47,778 nt of DNA. Origin: Bacteroidales bacterium (GTDB lineage Bacteria > Bacteroidota > Bacteroidia > Bacteroidales > F082). Under the pieces are notes generated by a model. The model did not search any database. It worked only from the letters and a program-made list of their open reading frames with translations, and had not been told where the DNA came from. A program made the translations under genes and the position numbers. Positions 26,429 through 35,825 of this stretch are shown piece after piece. The DNA is taken from positions 1 through 47,778 of the forward strand of contig JAKIVD010000028.1 in the NCBI GenBank assembly GCA_021647205.1. Direction: 5' to 3'. Positions within the stretch are counted from its first letter, which is position 1. Every line of letters begins with the position of its first letter.

Positions 26429-28192
26429 ATGAATGTAAAGAAACTTTCATATCAACTCATCCTGCTGCTGTTTTTCGGACTTGTCATTCAGGATGCAATT
26501 GCCAGGGAAAGTATTGATAGCTTAAAACAAGCTATCATTAACGAACACGATATGGCGAAGAAAGCCGGTTTGTATTTTGACCTGAGCCTGGCGTACAAAT
26601 CAACAAGTCTTGACGAATCGGAGAAACTGGCCAGGCAAGCATTGGTACTCGTCAAAAAAACGGACGACAAAAAGATTACCGGATTGCTCCATGCCCATCT
26701 TGGCGACATTGCTTTTTTGCGGGACAGCCTGACGAAAGCCGAAAAAGAATATGAAATTGCTGTTCCCCTTCTTCAAGAATCAGGCGAAAACAAAAGGCTG
26801 ATACATGTTTACATCGGATTGGGAAACAGGTTCGTCGAGAAAGGCAGTTTCCCCCTGGCGATGAGTTATTATTTGAAAGGACTGAGTCTTTCTGAAGAAA
26901 CTGGGGAAACCGATTTCCTGCCAAAACTGTACAACAACCTGGGTGTGGTATACATCAACATGAACGAATACAAAAAAGCACTCGATTATTATTCGAAAGC
27001 CCTGCCACTGTTTGAAGAACTGAACGACACCATGAATGTTGCCGGTGCCACTACCAACATCGGGTCAATTTATATTCATCTCGGCGAACCCGGCATTGCC
27101 AGGCAATATTACCAGAAAGGCTGCAAAATATTCAAGAACATCAACCACATTGGCGGGCAGGCGCACGTACTCTTTAAACTGGGACTGCTCGATAAAATGC
27201 AGCACAATTTTGATGACGCCCGGCAAAACCTTTTTAAAAGCAAAAAACTTCAAGAACTGAATGCAACAGGTTCTAACGCATCGAAATCATTGTTTATGGC
27301 AGAAACCGATATTAACATTGGCATTGTTTATTACTTTTTGGGTGAATCTGACACAGCAGAAAGTTACCTGCTTTCCGGATTATCAGTCGCCAAGTCGGGC
27401 GAACAGGCCGAATTGATTTCCTTTGCCAGCGAAAACCTGAGCAGGCTGTATAAACAAAAAGGAGCATATAAAAAAGCCCTCGAATATTATACTTTGTTCA
27501 AGACATACTCGGACAGTTCTTTCAATGAAGAAAACATCAGGAAACTTACGCAGCTTGAAATGCAGTACCAGTTCGATGTAAAGTTAAAGGAATCGGAAAT
27601 AGAAAGAATAGCCGAAGCACAGAAAAGAAAAAGGCTGAACCTGATAATAACTGCCATCTCGGCCGGTTTGTTTCTGGTCTTAATCATCGTTGCCTTATTG
27701 CTCAAACTCGAAAAGAAAAAGAAAAAGGAAATCGAACTTGAACGGGAACGGCTGGTCGACAAACTTGAACACACCAACAAGGAACTTACAACACACGTCA
27801 TGTATTTGTTGAAAAAGAACGAGTTTATCCTCACGATAGTGGATAAACTGAAAAAGGCCAGGCTTGATGCCAAACCCGAAAACAAAAAAGTAATGGCCGA
27901 ATTGATTTCCGAGCTTCAATCAAATACCGACACCATTTCATGGGAGGAATTCGAAGTCAGGTTCCAGCAGGTACACACCGACTTTTACACCAAATTGAGC
28001 AATCAGTTCCCCGACCTGACAACCAACGAAATCCGTTTGTGTGCATTCTTCAAACTGAACATGACTTCCAAGGAAATTGCCGCACTGACCTACCAGTCGT
28101 TGAACAGCATCAAAGTGGCACGCTACCGCCTCAGGAAAAAACTGAAACTGGAAACGGACGAAAGTCTCGTGGCTTTCCTCGCCAAAATCTGA
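26429..28192 (+). CDS. TPR sensor/regulator with one TM helix and a LuxR-like C-terminal HTH
   Basis: 587 residues. A signal peptide or N-terminal anchor (LSYQLILLLFFGLVIQDAIA) is followed by about seven tetratricopeptide repeats (about 30-385; for example AMSYYLKGLSLSEETGE and ALDYYSKALPLFEELND). A transmembrane helix (LNLIITAISAGLFLVLIIVA, about 400-425) leads into a charged coiled coil (KKKKKEIELERERLVDKLE) and a C-terminal helix-turn-helix (LTTNEIRLCAFFKLNMTSKE and IAALTYQSLNSIKVARYRLR). This Bacteroidota architecture places the TPR sensor in the periplasm and the DNA-binding domain in the cytoplasm. The signal and targets are unknown. It is a single gene with its own promoter box. Confidence 0.87.
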   Translation: MNVKKLSYQLILLLFFGLVIQDAIARESIDSLKQAIINEHDMAKKAGLYFDLSLAYKSTSLDESEKLARQALVLVKKTDDKKITGLLHAHLGDIAFLRDSLTKAEKEYEIAVPLLQESGENKRLIHVYIGLGNRFVEKGSFPLAMSYYLKGLSLSEETGETDFLPKLYNNLGVVYINMNEYKKALDYYSKALPLFEELNDTMNVAGATTNIGSIYIHLGEPGIARQYYQKGCKIFKNINHIGGQAHVLFKLGLLDKMQHNFDDARQNLFKSKKLQELNATGSNASKSLFMAETDINIGIVYYFLGESDTAESYLLSGLSVAKSGEQAELISFASENLSRLYKQKGAYKKALEYYTLFKTYSDSSFNEENIRKLTQLEMQYQFDVKLKESEIERIAEAQKRKRLNLIITAISAGLFLVLIIVALLLKLEKKKKKEIELERERLVDKLEHTNKELTTHVMYLLKKNEFILTIVDKLKKARLDAKPENKKVMAELISELQSNTDTISWEEFEVRFQQVHTDFYTKLSNQFPDLTTNEIRLCAFFKLNMTSKEIAALTYQSLNSIKVARYRLRKKLKLETDESLVAFLAKI

Positions 28193-28389
28193 CAATTACC
28201 TTGTTTTCTTCCGCTTTCTGTGTAAAACCCCTGCCCGGGGAATATCTGCTATCTGCCTGCTTATCAGCCGCCCGGAAACCCTTGTACCGTTTTTGTAACC
28301 CTTAAGTAGCCATAATGTAGACTGGCTTTCTTTTTCTCCGGTCAAAAGATAGGCTTCCTTTGCGGTGCAAAATCAATTTACCAGCGGAG

Positions 28390-28548
28390 ATGCGCAAATC
28401 AGAAAAAAGAATTGTTGAGGAATTATCAATTGATGATCGGCTTGACCAGATTATCGATTCCAAAAAAAATGAAAACAGTGCTTTGAAAAAAATTGCCTTC
28501 TCACTGAGAAATAATGAGTACCCGAAAAACAAGAAAAGCAAAAAATAG
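28390..28548 (+). CDS. Hypothetical small charged protein
   Basis: 52 residues from ATG 28390 (MRKSEKRIVEELSIDDRLDQ ...), highly charged and probably helical, ending in a lysine-rich tail (NKKSKK). I recognise no family. An upstream in-frame TTG (28360) gives 62 residues. It precedes the four-helix-bundle gene by 79 nt and might share its transcript. The codon pattern is plausible, but no promoter box or homologue supports it. Confidence 0.4.
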   Translation: MRKSEKRIVEELSIDDRLDQIIDSKKNENSALKKIAFSLRNNEYPKNKKSKK

Positions 28549-28627
28549 GCACGCCCAAAACAGCACCAATCTAATTTAAAGTAAAACATTAAAACCAATT
28601 CTTTTAATTCATTAAACTAAATTTATT

Positions 28628-29146
28628 ATGTACAACAACGTAGAAGAAAGACAAGAGAACAGGAACGAAAGGGAGGAAAGAATACCTGCTTTTTTCAAGT
28701 TTGAAGACCTGCGGGTTTACCACAAATCATTGGACTACTTAAACTGGTTACAGGACATTAGCATGCTGTTTCCTGAAAACGAAAAGTCGCAAATTGCAGC
28801 CCGCTTTAACGATTCCGCAAGAAGCATTGCCGTTTATATTGCCGAAGGCTCAACGGGTAACAAGACCCAGTTCATCGAGTCGTTGAAAATGGCGCAAAGC
28901 TCCATCCGCGAATGTGTTACTTTCACAAATATCGCATACCGTGCCAACCACATCTCAGATGCCCATGAAGATATTTCAAGGAATTACTTAATGGAACTGA
29001 CCAAGATGACCGGTGCGCTGATGAACTCCCTGCAAAGATCGATGGGAAATAACCTCAACAGACATGAGCACAGTGGTTACGTCAACGGTAACCAACACAA
29101 TCATTCAAGAAGGTACGTGAACGAAGATAATTACGGAAACCATTAA
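28628..29146 (+). CDS. Four-helix-bundle protein (23S rRNA intervening-sequence protein family)
   Basis: 172 residues. The central ~115 residues match the S23/IVS four-helix-bundle family: FKFEDLRVYHKSLDYLNWLQ, RSIAVYIAEGSTGNKTQFIE, SLKMAQSSIRECVTFTNIAY. Members were first seen in rRNA intervening sequences, but many stand alone in Bacteroidota genomes, as here; their function is unknown. Two additions are unusual: a charged N-terminal ~20 residues (NNVEERQENRNEREE) and a His/Asn/Tyr-rich C-terminal tail of ~32 residues (NNLNRHEHSGYVNGN ...). No rRNA gene is nearby. Confidence 0.82.
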   Translation: MYNNVEERQENRNEREERIPAFFKFEDLRVYHKSLDYLNWLQDISMLFPENEKSQIAARFNDSARSIAVYIAEGSTGNKTQFIESLKMAQSSIRECVTFTNIAYRANHISDAHEDISRNYLMELTKMTGALMNSLQRSMGNNLNRHEHSGYVNGNQHNHSRRYVNEDNYGNH

Positions 29147-29216
29147 AACAGATTAAAAGCCGCGGTTTTTGCTGCTATTGTTTAACCGAAAACCAAACTC
29201 ATCATAACCATAAACC

Positions 29217-31718
29217 ATGAAAAAATCAGTAGTAAGTGTAATTGCAATTTTTTTGTTTTCTGCCGGTAACCTTACTGCACAATGGACTACCCTTACCACA
29301 GGAACAACTTATATATTGTACGACATCAGTTTCCCCCCGGGGCAGAGCAGCACAGGGTATTCCGGTGGTATGCAGTACACCTACAATGCAGAAGGCGTGG
29401 TTATTAAAACCACAAACGGCGGAGATACCTGGACGGAGATTCTTGGTGGCTCCGGGACCAATGGTATTGAGGCTGTATGTTTTACTTCGAATGACACCGG
29501 ATATGTTGCCGGCTGGAACAATTATTTCATAAAAACCACCGATGGGGGAAGCAGCTGGACAAATATTACAGCAGGAAGCGACAACTGGTATTTTGTAGAT
29601 TTGGATTTTTGGGATGCAGATAACGGCATTGCCGTGGCAAACCTGAATGCCGGTGGCAGTGCAATTTATGTGACTGACGATGCAGGAGCTACCTGGACAA
29701 CAGCAACCGGGGTAAACATTAATGTTCAGGATGCAGTCTATGCCAGCGCCGATACACTGTATGCAGTTGGTGGCGATGAAAAAATAATTAAATCAACCGA
29801 TGGGGGCAGCAGTTGGACCCAGATTTACACCGGCACCTTTCAGTATTACTTTTTCGGCGTTGACTTCAAAGGCGATTTCGGCGTTGTAGGCGGAGAAGAC
29901 GGTAAAATTATGCACACCACAGATGGTGGTACTACCTGGTCAACTTATGCAACCGGTTATCATAATTTTTACGGTGTAAATGTATTTAACGCAGACAGTA
30001 CCTACATTGGAGGTACCGATGAAGATGTGTACAAAACCACCGACGGCGGCACAACCTGGGTAATAGAAGACAACGGGGGCGGCACTTCCCATATTTATAA
30101 AGTCAAATTTACAGACAACGACATTGGCTTTTTATGCGGCTCACAGGGACTAATTAAAAGAAAAGGTGACGTGCTGATAGCTGATTTTGAGGCCGACCAA
30201 ACCACAATCTGTGCCGGTTCTTCAGTTAATTTTACCGACCTTTCTGTTGGTGCCACTACCTGGGACTGGACTTTTGAAGGAGGGACACCAGCCAGTTCTA
30301 CCGACCAGAACCCTACGGTTACATACAATGCTCCCGGAGATTATGACGTAGAGTTAACAGTAACGGACGGTCAGAATTCTTCAACCAAATTAAAAACAGA
30401 ATACATCTCGGTCTTGTTAACACCGGCACAGGCCAACACGCCCGAAGGTGACACGGCAGTTTGCACAAACAATTTTTACGACTACGCAACTTCCGTTGTA
30501 GATTACGCCGAGGAATATGATTGGGAACTTTTCCCCGCTGATGCCGGTACGCTGACAGGAAACGGAACCACTGCCACGCTGGCAACGGCGCTCGACTGGA
30601 CCGGTGATTTCACCATCAAAGTAAGGGCAACCAACATTTGTGGTGATGGTGCATGGTCAGATTCCCTCGAAGGGAACCTGATTGAAGCCCCCGAAATTTT
30701 TGAATTGAGTGACGGCGGTGAATATTGCGACGGTGGCTCCGGAGTTGAGATAAGCCAGGACGGTTCTACAATCGGGGTGGATTATGAACTGTTCTTTGAA
30801 GGAACATCAACCGGGACCATCATTGCCGGCACAGACAGCGCAATCAGCTACGGCTATTTTACTGATGAAGGTAATTATACGGCAACAGGAACCAACGGGG
30901 CTTGCTCAGATTATATGGGTGGCACTGCCATCATAACCATTACCTATCTGCCTGACCCTGCCACCACACCCATTGGCGACACATCGGTTTGCTCAGGTTC
31001 CACAACTGATTATACAGAAATGCCCATCGAAGGCGCTGATACAATTACCTGGTCATTAAATCCGGCCGAAGCCGGAACCATCACCGGAGGGGGTGAAGAC
31101 ATTACCATTGCATGGGCTGCCGGTTTTGAAGGCTTGGCTTATTTAACAGCTCAGGGTGAAAACGAATGCGGAAATGGTGATGAATCGGACGAACTTGAAA
31201 TCAATGTTTCTGTCTCACCAACTCCTGAAATAACCGGTTTGTCAATGGTGTGTGAATCAACGGAAGAAGAATACACAACAGAGGAAAATGAGGGCAGTGT
31301 TTACGAATGGGCGGTCACTGGAGGGGAAATCACCCTGGGGGACAGCACCAACCAAATCACTGTTCTGTGGGGAACCCCCGGCACGGGCACCGTTGACCTC
31401 AACGTTACTGTGGCCGGAACATGCTCCGGAACAGCGGAAACAATGCACGTTACAATTGACGAATGCACCGGAATTGAAGAAAACAATTCAGACCAACTCA
31501 GTATCTTTCCCAACCCGGCTACCGATATAATCAATATCAAATCGGCAGTCCGCATTTTATCATTGCGGCTCTATAACCTGACAGGACAAAAAGTGGCCAT
31601 CATGACCCCGGACAAGGTTTCAGGGACATTTGACACCTCAAAATTAAAACCCGGCATGTATTTCCTGGTTATCGAAACAGAAACGGGAAGCACCAGCAAA
31701 CGGATTATTATCGAATAG
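29217..31718 (+). CDS. Secreted T9SS protein: YCF48-like/BNR propeller, PKD and Ig-like domains
   Basis: 833 residues. A signal peptide (MKKSVVSVIAIFLFSAGNLT) precedes a beta-propeller (about 25-320) with at least six Asp-box-like repeats of the type TTDGGSSWT or TTDGGTTW, typical of YCF48/sortilin-like folds. One PKD domain follows (about 323-398, TWDWTFEGGTPASSTDQNPT). Four to five Ig-like or PKD-related domains lie at about 400-745. The T9SS type A sorting domain is at about 755-833 (LSIFPNPATDIINIKS ... LKPGMYFLVIETETGS). It should be exported through the outer membrane; a binding or adhesion role is inferred from the domains, with no catalytic residues seen. A strong terminator follows. 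Confidence 0.87.
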   Translation: MKKSVVSVIAIFLFSAGNLTAQWTTLTTGTTYILYDISFPPGQSSTGYSGGMQYTYNAEGVVIKTTNGGDTWTEILGGSGTNGIEAVCFTSNDTGYVAGWNNYFIKTTDGGSSWTNITAGSDNWYFVDLDFWDADNGIAVANLNAGGSAIYVTDDAGATWTTATGVNINVQDAVYASADTLYAVGGDEKIIKSTDGGSSWTQIYTGTFQYYFFGVDFKGDFGVVGGEDGKIMHTTDGGTTWSTYATGYHNFYGVNVFNADSTYIGGTDEDVYKTTDGGTTWVIEDNGGGTSHIYKVKFTDNDIGFLCGSQGLIKRKGDVLIADFEADQTTICAGSSVNFTDLSVGATTWDWTFEGGTPASSTDQNPTVTYNAPGDYDVELTVTDGQNSSTKLKTEYISVLLTPAQANTPEGDTAVCTNNFYDYATSVVDYAEEYDWELFPADAGTLTGNGTTATLATALDWTGDFTIKVRATNICGDGAWSDSLEGNLIEAPEIFELSDGGEYCDGGSGVEISQDGSTIGVDYELFFEGTSTGTIIAGTDSAISYGYFTDEGNYTATGTNGACSDYMGGTAIITITYLPDPATTPIGDTSVCSGSTTDYTEMPIEGADTITWSLNPAEAGTITGGGEDITIAWAAGFEGLAYLTAQGENECGNGDESDELEINVSVSPTPEITGLSMVCESTEEEYTTEENEGSVYEWAVTGGEITLGDSTNQITVLWGTPGTGTVDLNVTVAGTCSGTAETMHVTIDECTGIEENNSDQLSIFPNPATDIINIKSAVRILSLRLYNLTGQKVAIMTPDKVSGTFDTSKLKPGMYFLVIETETGSTSKRIIIE

Positions 31719-31740
31719 CCAACCCAAATCTATATTTCCG

Positions 31741-31779
31741 GGAGGCTGACTGTCTTATTGAGGCAGCCTCCTTTTTTTT
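31741..31779 (+). terminator. Rho-independent terminator after the YCF48-like gene
   Basis: Perfect 8-bp arms GGAGGCTG (31741-31748) and CAGCCTCC (31764-31771) with a 15-nt loop, followed by eight T residues. Confidence 0.82.
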
Positions 31780-31867
31780 CGGCAAGAAAACCCGGCTGCC
31801 GCCTTGCACTTCTGGTTCGCGCTCCCTCCCCTTTACAGAAATCGCCGGTGCTAAGGCCTATTTTCAC

Positions 31868-31875
31868 TACCTTTG
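31868..31875 (+). promoter_or_regulatory. TAnnTTTG -7 promoter box for the E1 gene
   Basis: TACCTTTG ends 27 nt before ATG 31903. Confidence 0.5.
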
Positions 31876-31902
31876 CCAGCCTAATTCAATTCCGATTTCG
31901 TA

Positions 31903-34338
31903 ATGAGTACAAACCGCCCGCATAAAAACAAGCCTGTTTTAAAAACACTTAATCTCAGTAAAAAAGAAATACTTAACGACTACCGTATTGCCAACGAAAG
32001 CCGGCAGGCCAGCCTGTTGGGCAGGCGCGAAGTGCTGACAGGCAAGGCCAAGTTCGGCATTTTCGGCGATGGCAAAGAAATCCCCCAGCTGGCCATGGCC
32101 AAGGTTTTCGAAAAGGGCGACTGGCGTTCCGGCTATTACCGCGACCAGACTTTCATGCTGGCCGCCGGGATGATGACACTCGAAGAAATCTTTGCCCAAT
32201 TGTACGGCGACACCGACCTGAACGCCAACCCTGCCAACGGTGGCAGGCTGATGAACAACCACTTCGCCACGCGCAGCCTTGATGACAACGGGAACTGGAA
32301 AAACCTCACCCAACAAAAAAACTCGGCAGCCGACTCTTCACCAACGGCCAGCCAGATGCCCCGCCTGCTGGGACTGGCACAGGCATCCGTGTTTTTTAAA
32401 CAAAACGGAAACCAACAAGCTTTTAAAAATTTTTCTAACAAAGGAAACGAAGTCGCTTTTGGTACCATCGGCGATGCCTCCACCTCAGAGGGCCACTTTT
32501 TTGAAACCATGAATGCCGCCGGTGTGTTGCAGGTCCCGTTGGCCATGTCGGTCTGGGACGATGGATGGGGCATATCGGTGGCGAACGAATACCAGACAAC
32601 CAAAGGGAGCATTTCAGAAATTCTCAGCGGTTTTGAAAAAAAGAAAGACACCAATGGCATCTGCATTTTCAGGGCCTACGGCTACGATTACCCCCAACTG
32701 GTTGAAACCTATCGCAAAGGAATTGCCCGCTGCCGCAAAGAACAGGTTCCGGTGCTGTTCCACATCATGGGCTGCACCCAGCCGCAGGGACATTCCACTT
32801 CCGGCTCGCACGAGCGTTACAAAAGCCCTGAACAACTTCAACAAGAAGCAGAACTGGATGGCATTTCACAGATGCGAAAATGGATACTTAAATTAAATAT
32901 TGCTACCGAAGAGGAACTTGGAAAGATCGAAGCCGAAGCCGTAAAAACAGCAAGGCAGGCACGGAAAAATGCCTGGAACAATTTTCAACAACCCATCCTC
33001 CAAAAAAAGAAGGAGTTTCTGAAGCTCGTTGACATTACCACCTGCGAGTGTGCGCAAACCATGGCCATTGATACAATTAAAAAAGAATTGGGCCGAACCG
33101 GCGAACCACTGCGCAACGACATTATATCATCAGGCAAGAAAATATTAAGGCTGGTTTGCGACAGCTGCAGCAATCCGGAAAACTCGCTGAAAGCCAATAT
33201 TACCCGCTGGCTTCAAAATGAAGCCCGGGCAAATGAAAGAATCTACAGCTCGCATCTTTACAGTGAATCGGAACAGGCCACCGGGCATGTTTCAATCCGG
33301 AAGCCGGAGTATGCCGAAAAAGCAGTATGGGTCCCGGGGCGCGAAATCCTCCGCGACAATTTCGACTATATTTTCGCCCACAATCCGGCCGTACTTGCTT
33401 TTGGCGAGGATGTCGGGAAAATTGGCGGGGTAAACCAAACCTACGAAGGTCTCCAGGAAAAATACGGAAAACACCGGATTTTTGACACCGGCATCCGTGA
33501 GGCCACCATTATCGGGCAGGGCCTGGGCATGGCCATGCGCGGACTGCGGCCCATCGCAGAAATCCAGTATTTCGATTACCTTTTGTACGGTCTGCAAGTG
33601 TTGAGCGATGACCTGGCCACCCTGCACTACCGTACACGTGGCGGTCAAAAAGCACCTTTGATTGTCAGCACACGCGGCCACCGCCTCGAAGGCATCTGGC
33701 ATTCCGGATCGCCCCTGAGCATGGTCATCAATTCCATTCAGGGTGTACACGTTGCCGTTCCGAGAAACATGACTCAGGCCGCCGGTTTTTACAATACCTA
33801 TCTCCGGTCGGACCAGCCTGTTTTAATCATCGAGCCGCTGAATGCTTACCGCCTGCGCGAAAAGCGCCCGAAAAATATGGGGATTTTCAATTCACCGGTA
33901 GGTGTCCCCGAAGTGCTGGCAGAAGGCCGGGACCTGACCCTTGTTACTTATGGTTCCTGCGTCCGCATTGCGGAAGAAGCAACAAAACAATTGAGGGATT
34001 TTGACATCCATGTCGAACTTATTGATGTTCAGACGCTCATCCCTTTTGACCTTCAACACCTGATTCTGGACTCTTTGAAAAAGACAAACAAAATTATTTT
34101 CTTTGATGAAGATGTCCCGGGCGGAGCGACGGCCTACATGATGCAAAAAGTAATGGAAGAACAAAAAGGATATTTCTATCTGGATGCCGAGCCCCGTACC
34201 ATCACGGCCAAAGCACACCGTGCAGCTTACAGCAGCGACGGGGATTACTTTTCCAATCCCAATGCCGAGGATGTTTTTGATGCTGTTTACAATTTGATGC
34301 ACGAATACAGTCCTGCAAAATACCCGAAGATATTTTAA
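31903..34338 (+). CDS. 2-oxoacid dehydrogenase E1, fused alpha and beta subunits
   Basis: 811 residues, combining the two E1 chains in one polypeptide. The alpha half (about 1-345) has the thiamine-diphosphate site (GDASTSEGHFFETMNAAG; DDGWGISV) and the phosphorylation-loop-like stretch GHSTSGSHERYKSPEQLQQE. A ~130-residue helical linker joins it to the beta half (about 475-811), with EDVGKIGGVNQTYEGL, STRGHRLEGIWHSGSPLSMV and DVPGGATAYMMQKVM. It decarboxylates a branched-chain or related 2-oxoacid and passes the acyl group to a lipoyl E2. E2 and E3 genes are not in this window. This fused form is common in Bacteroidota. The exact substrate cannot be read from the sequence. Confidence 0.92.
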   Translation: MSTNRPHKNKPVLKTLNLSKKEILNDYRIANESRQASLLGRREVLTGKAKFGIFGDGKEIPQLAMAKVFEKGDWRSGYYRDQTFMLAAGMMTLEEIFAQLYGDTDLNANPANGGRLMNNHFATRSLDDNGNWKNLTQQKNSAADSSPTASQMPRLLGLAQASVFFKQNGNQQAFKNFSNKGNEVAFGTIGDASTSEGHFFETMNAAGVLQVPLAMSVWDDGWGISVANEYQTTKGSISEILSGFEKKKDTNGICIFRAYGYDYPQLVETYRKGIARCRKEQVPVLFHIMGCTQPQGHSTSGSHERYKSPEQLQQEAELDGISQMRKWILKLNIATEEELGKIEAEAVKTARQARKNAWNNFQQPILQKKKEFLKLVDITTCECAQTMAIDTIKKELGRTGEPLRNDIISSGKKILRLVCDSCSNPENSLKANITRWLQNEARANERIYSSHLYSESEQATGHVSIRKPEYAEKAVWVPGREILRDNFDYIFAHNPAVLAFGEDVGKIGGVNQTYEGLQEKYGKHRIFDTGIREATIIGQGLGMAMRGLRPIAEIQYFDYLLYGLQVLSDDLATLHYRTRGGQKAPLIVSTRGHRLEGIWHSGSPLSMVINSIQGVHVAVPRNMTQAAGFYNTYLRSDQPVLIIEPLNAYRLREKRPKNMGIFNSPVGVPEVLAEGRDLTLVTYGSCVRIAEEATKQLRDFDIHVELIDVQTLIPFDLQHLILDSLKKTNKIIFFDEDVPGGATAYMMQKVMEEQKGYFYLDAEPRTITAKAHRAAYSSDGDYFSNPNAEDVFDAVYNLMHEYSPAKYPKIF

Positions 34339-34349
34339 GGATTTATCGC

Positions 34350-34384
34350 TGACCTTCCAGCGTTCATAGAACCTGGAAGAGTCT
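34350..34384. repeat. Dispersed 35-nt palindromic repeat, copy A
   Basis: It contains CTTCCAG-N12-CTGGAAG (34354-34360, 34373-34379). The full 35 nt matches the reverse complement of 40619-40653 at 33 of 35 positions. It lies in the gene-free spacer after the E1 gene (34339-34607), which otherwise contains only repeats and the promoter at 34576-34583. Confidence 0.65.
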
Positions 34385-34401
34385 GGTATATGAAGGAAGC
34401 C

Positions 34402-34436
34402 CCAGCTATGCGGGATTGGCAATCCCGCATAGCTGG
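34402..34436. repeat. Perfect 35-nt palindrome (17-bp arms, single-base centre)
   Basis: Left arm from CCAGCTATGCGGGATTG (34402-34418), centre G34419, right arm CAATCCCGCATAGCTGG (34420-34436). Part of the arm (ATTGCCAATCCCGC) is repeated once more just downstream. There is no T run, so it is not a standard terminator; it could act as a cruciform, an mRNA-end stabiliser or a REP-type element. Confidence 0.75.
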
Positions 34437-34528
34437 ATTGCCAATCCCGCACCAAAGAGTGAAATGGTTTTGCATTCCGAAACTCTTTACATTCAAATCG
34501 CAAATTCGAGTACATTCCAAAAACAACT

Positions 34529-34554
34529 CTTCCAGGTCGTCCCGGCGCTGGAAG
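34529..34554. repeat. Palindromic CTTCCAG-N12-CTGGAAG repeat, copy B
   Basis: Same arm sequence and 12-nt spacing as the copy at 34354-34379, but with a different loop. The conserved arms with a variable loop suggest selection on structure. Confidence 0.6.
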
Positions 34555-34575
34555 GTTGTTTTTCTCCAAATACAT

Positions 34576-34583
34576 TACTTTTG
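34576..34583 (+). promoter_or_regulatory. TAnnTTTG -7 promoter box for the LpxR-like gene
   Basis: TACTTTTG ends 24 nt before ATG 34608, downstream of the repeat cluster. Confidence 0.55.
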
Positions 34584-34607
34584 TAAAACTAAGTTTACTT
34601 CTCCACC

Positions 34608-35825
34608 ATGTTTCAAAGGGTAAAACATATTCTTTACATTGCAACCGGCTTGTTTTTATTTGCCTGCTCCCATCCCTTTTCCGGGGGCGAAGACCAAAAA
34701 GAAAAACCCGGAAGCACCCAAACAGAAATCAAATTGCTGAACACCAGACAGCTGGCAAACTCCATTTCCCCGCTACCTTTCAAAAACGGGGATGCCCTGC
34801 TGTACCGGAGTCGGCAAAAAAAGAAAATCGCCAGGCAGGTGAACGGTAATTTGCAAGACATCGCACCGAAGAATGCTGCTTTAAGAACTGAAGCCGAAGC
34901 AGAAAGTTTTCAAAAAGAATACACACAAGTTTTGGTCAGCCAGAACGAAATATCCCATTGGGGCCTTCGGGTCATTTTCGACAACGACATTTGGGACAAC
35001 ACTGATTATTACTACACCAACGGACTGGCCATTGAATTGATCACACCACTTGCCGGTTCCTCGCCGGTCAATAAAATCCTGTTGGGCATCAAAGCTGCCG
35101 ATATTGAACTTAACGGCTTTTCCATCCGGCAAAATATGTACACGCCCACCAATCCGGATGTAACCGAGGTACTGGTCAACGACCGCCCCTTTTCTTCTTT
35201 CCTCACCATTGGCCATTTTCGCGAAACTTTTCATTTTGAAAGAAGGCTTCATATTAAAAGTTTGCTGGGGATTGGTGTTCTTGGCCCGGCATCGCTGGGG
35301 GGCACCATTCAGTCGGGCCTGCACACCGAAGAACCGGTGGGCTGGCAAAACCAGATTCAAAACAGCCTCGTGGTCAATTATTCCGTGGAGGTGGAAAAAG
35401 GTATTGTTCAAACAAAAAAATTTGAATTCAGCATAAGTGGGAACGCGTTTGCCGGCACCTTGTTCAACAAAGCCGGGGGTGGCTTCTCGCTAAGACTGGG
35501 GCGTTTCCTCCCGGTTTACCGGGGACCGTTAGACTTTGTAGGAACTGCCGGGAAAAGCAAACCACTGCAGTTTTGGTTTTTTGCCAAAGGAATAACGGAC
35601 TTCGTGCTTTACGATGCCACACTGCAGGGTGGTTTGTTCAGCAGCGAGAATGTTTACATCATTCCACCGCAAGAAATGCGGCGTTTTGTTTTTCAGGCCA
35701 GTGCCGGTTTCGCCCTGTATTCGGGAAACCTGGGAATCGAGTTGGAGAATTTCTTTCTCTCGCCCGAATTCAAAGGCGGACGGAATTTTGCCTGGGGAAG
35801 GATAAAACTGGTAGCGGTATTTTGA
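34608..35825 (+). CDS. LpxR-like (DUF2219) outer-membrane lipid A deacylase family protein, lipoprotein signal
   Basis: 405 residues. The ~285-residue C-terminal barrel has the LpxR hallmarks: N126-D127 in FDNDIWDNTDYYYTNG and His239 in GPASLGGTIQSGLH. Salmonella LpxR is an outer-membrane enzyme that removes the 3'-acyloxyacyl chain of lipid A. Two features are unusual: a lipobox-like LFLFAC with Cys20, suggesting a lipidated N-terminus, and a ~90-residue polar, lysine-rich linker (about 25-115) before the barrel. Activity on lipid A is inferred from the family; many Bacteroidota homologues are uncharacterised. Transcribed from its own promoter box. Confidence 0.8.
   Translation: MFQRVKHILYIATGLFLFACSHPFSGGEDQKEKPGSTQTEIKLLNTRQLANSISPLPFKNGDALLYRSRQKKKIARQVNGNLQDIAPKNAALRTEAEAESFQKEYTQVLVSQNEISHWGLRVIFDNDIWDNTDYYYTNGLAIELITPLAGSSPVNKILLGIKAADIELNGFSIRQNMYTPTNPDVTEVLVNDRPFSSFLTIGHFRETFHFERRLHIKSLLGIGVLGPASLGGTIQSGLHTEEPVGWQNQIQNSLVVNYSVEVEKGIVQTKKFEFSISGNAFAGTLFNKAGGGFSLRLGRFLPVYRGPLDFVGTAGKSKPLQFWFFAKGITDFVLYDATLQGGLFSSENVYIIPPQEMRRFVFQASAGFALYSGNLGIELENFFLSPEFKGGRNFAWGRIKLVAVF

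Noticed and set aside
28198-28389. Terminator or gene after the TPR/HTH regulator
   Set aside because: GC-rich patches (CCCCTGCCCGGGG) exist but give no stem followed by a T run, and no other frame looks coding.
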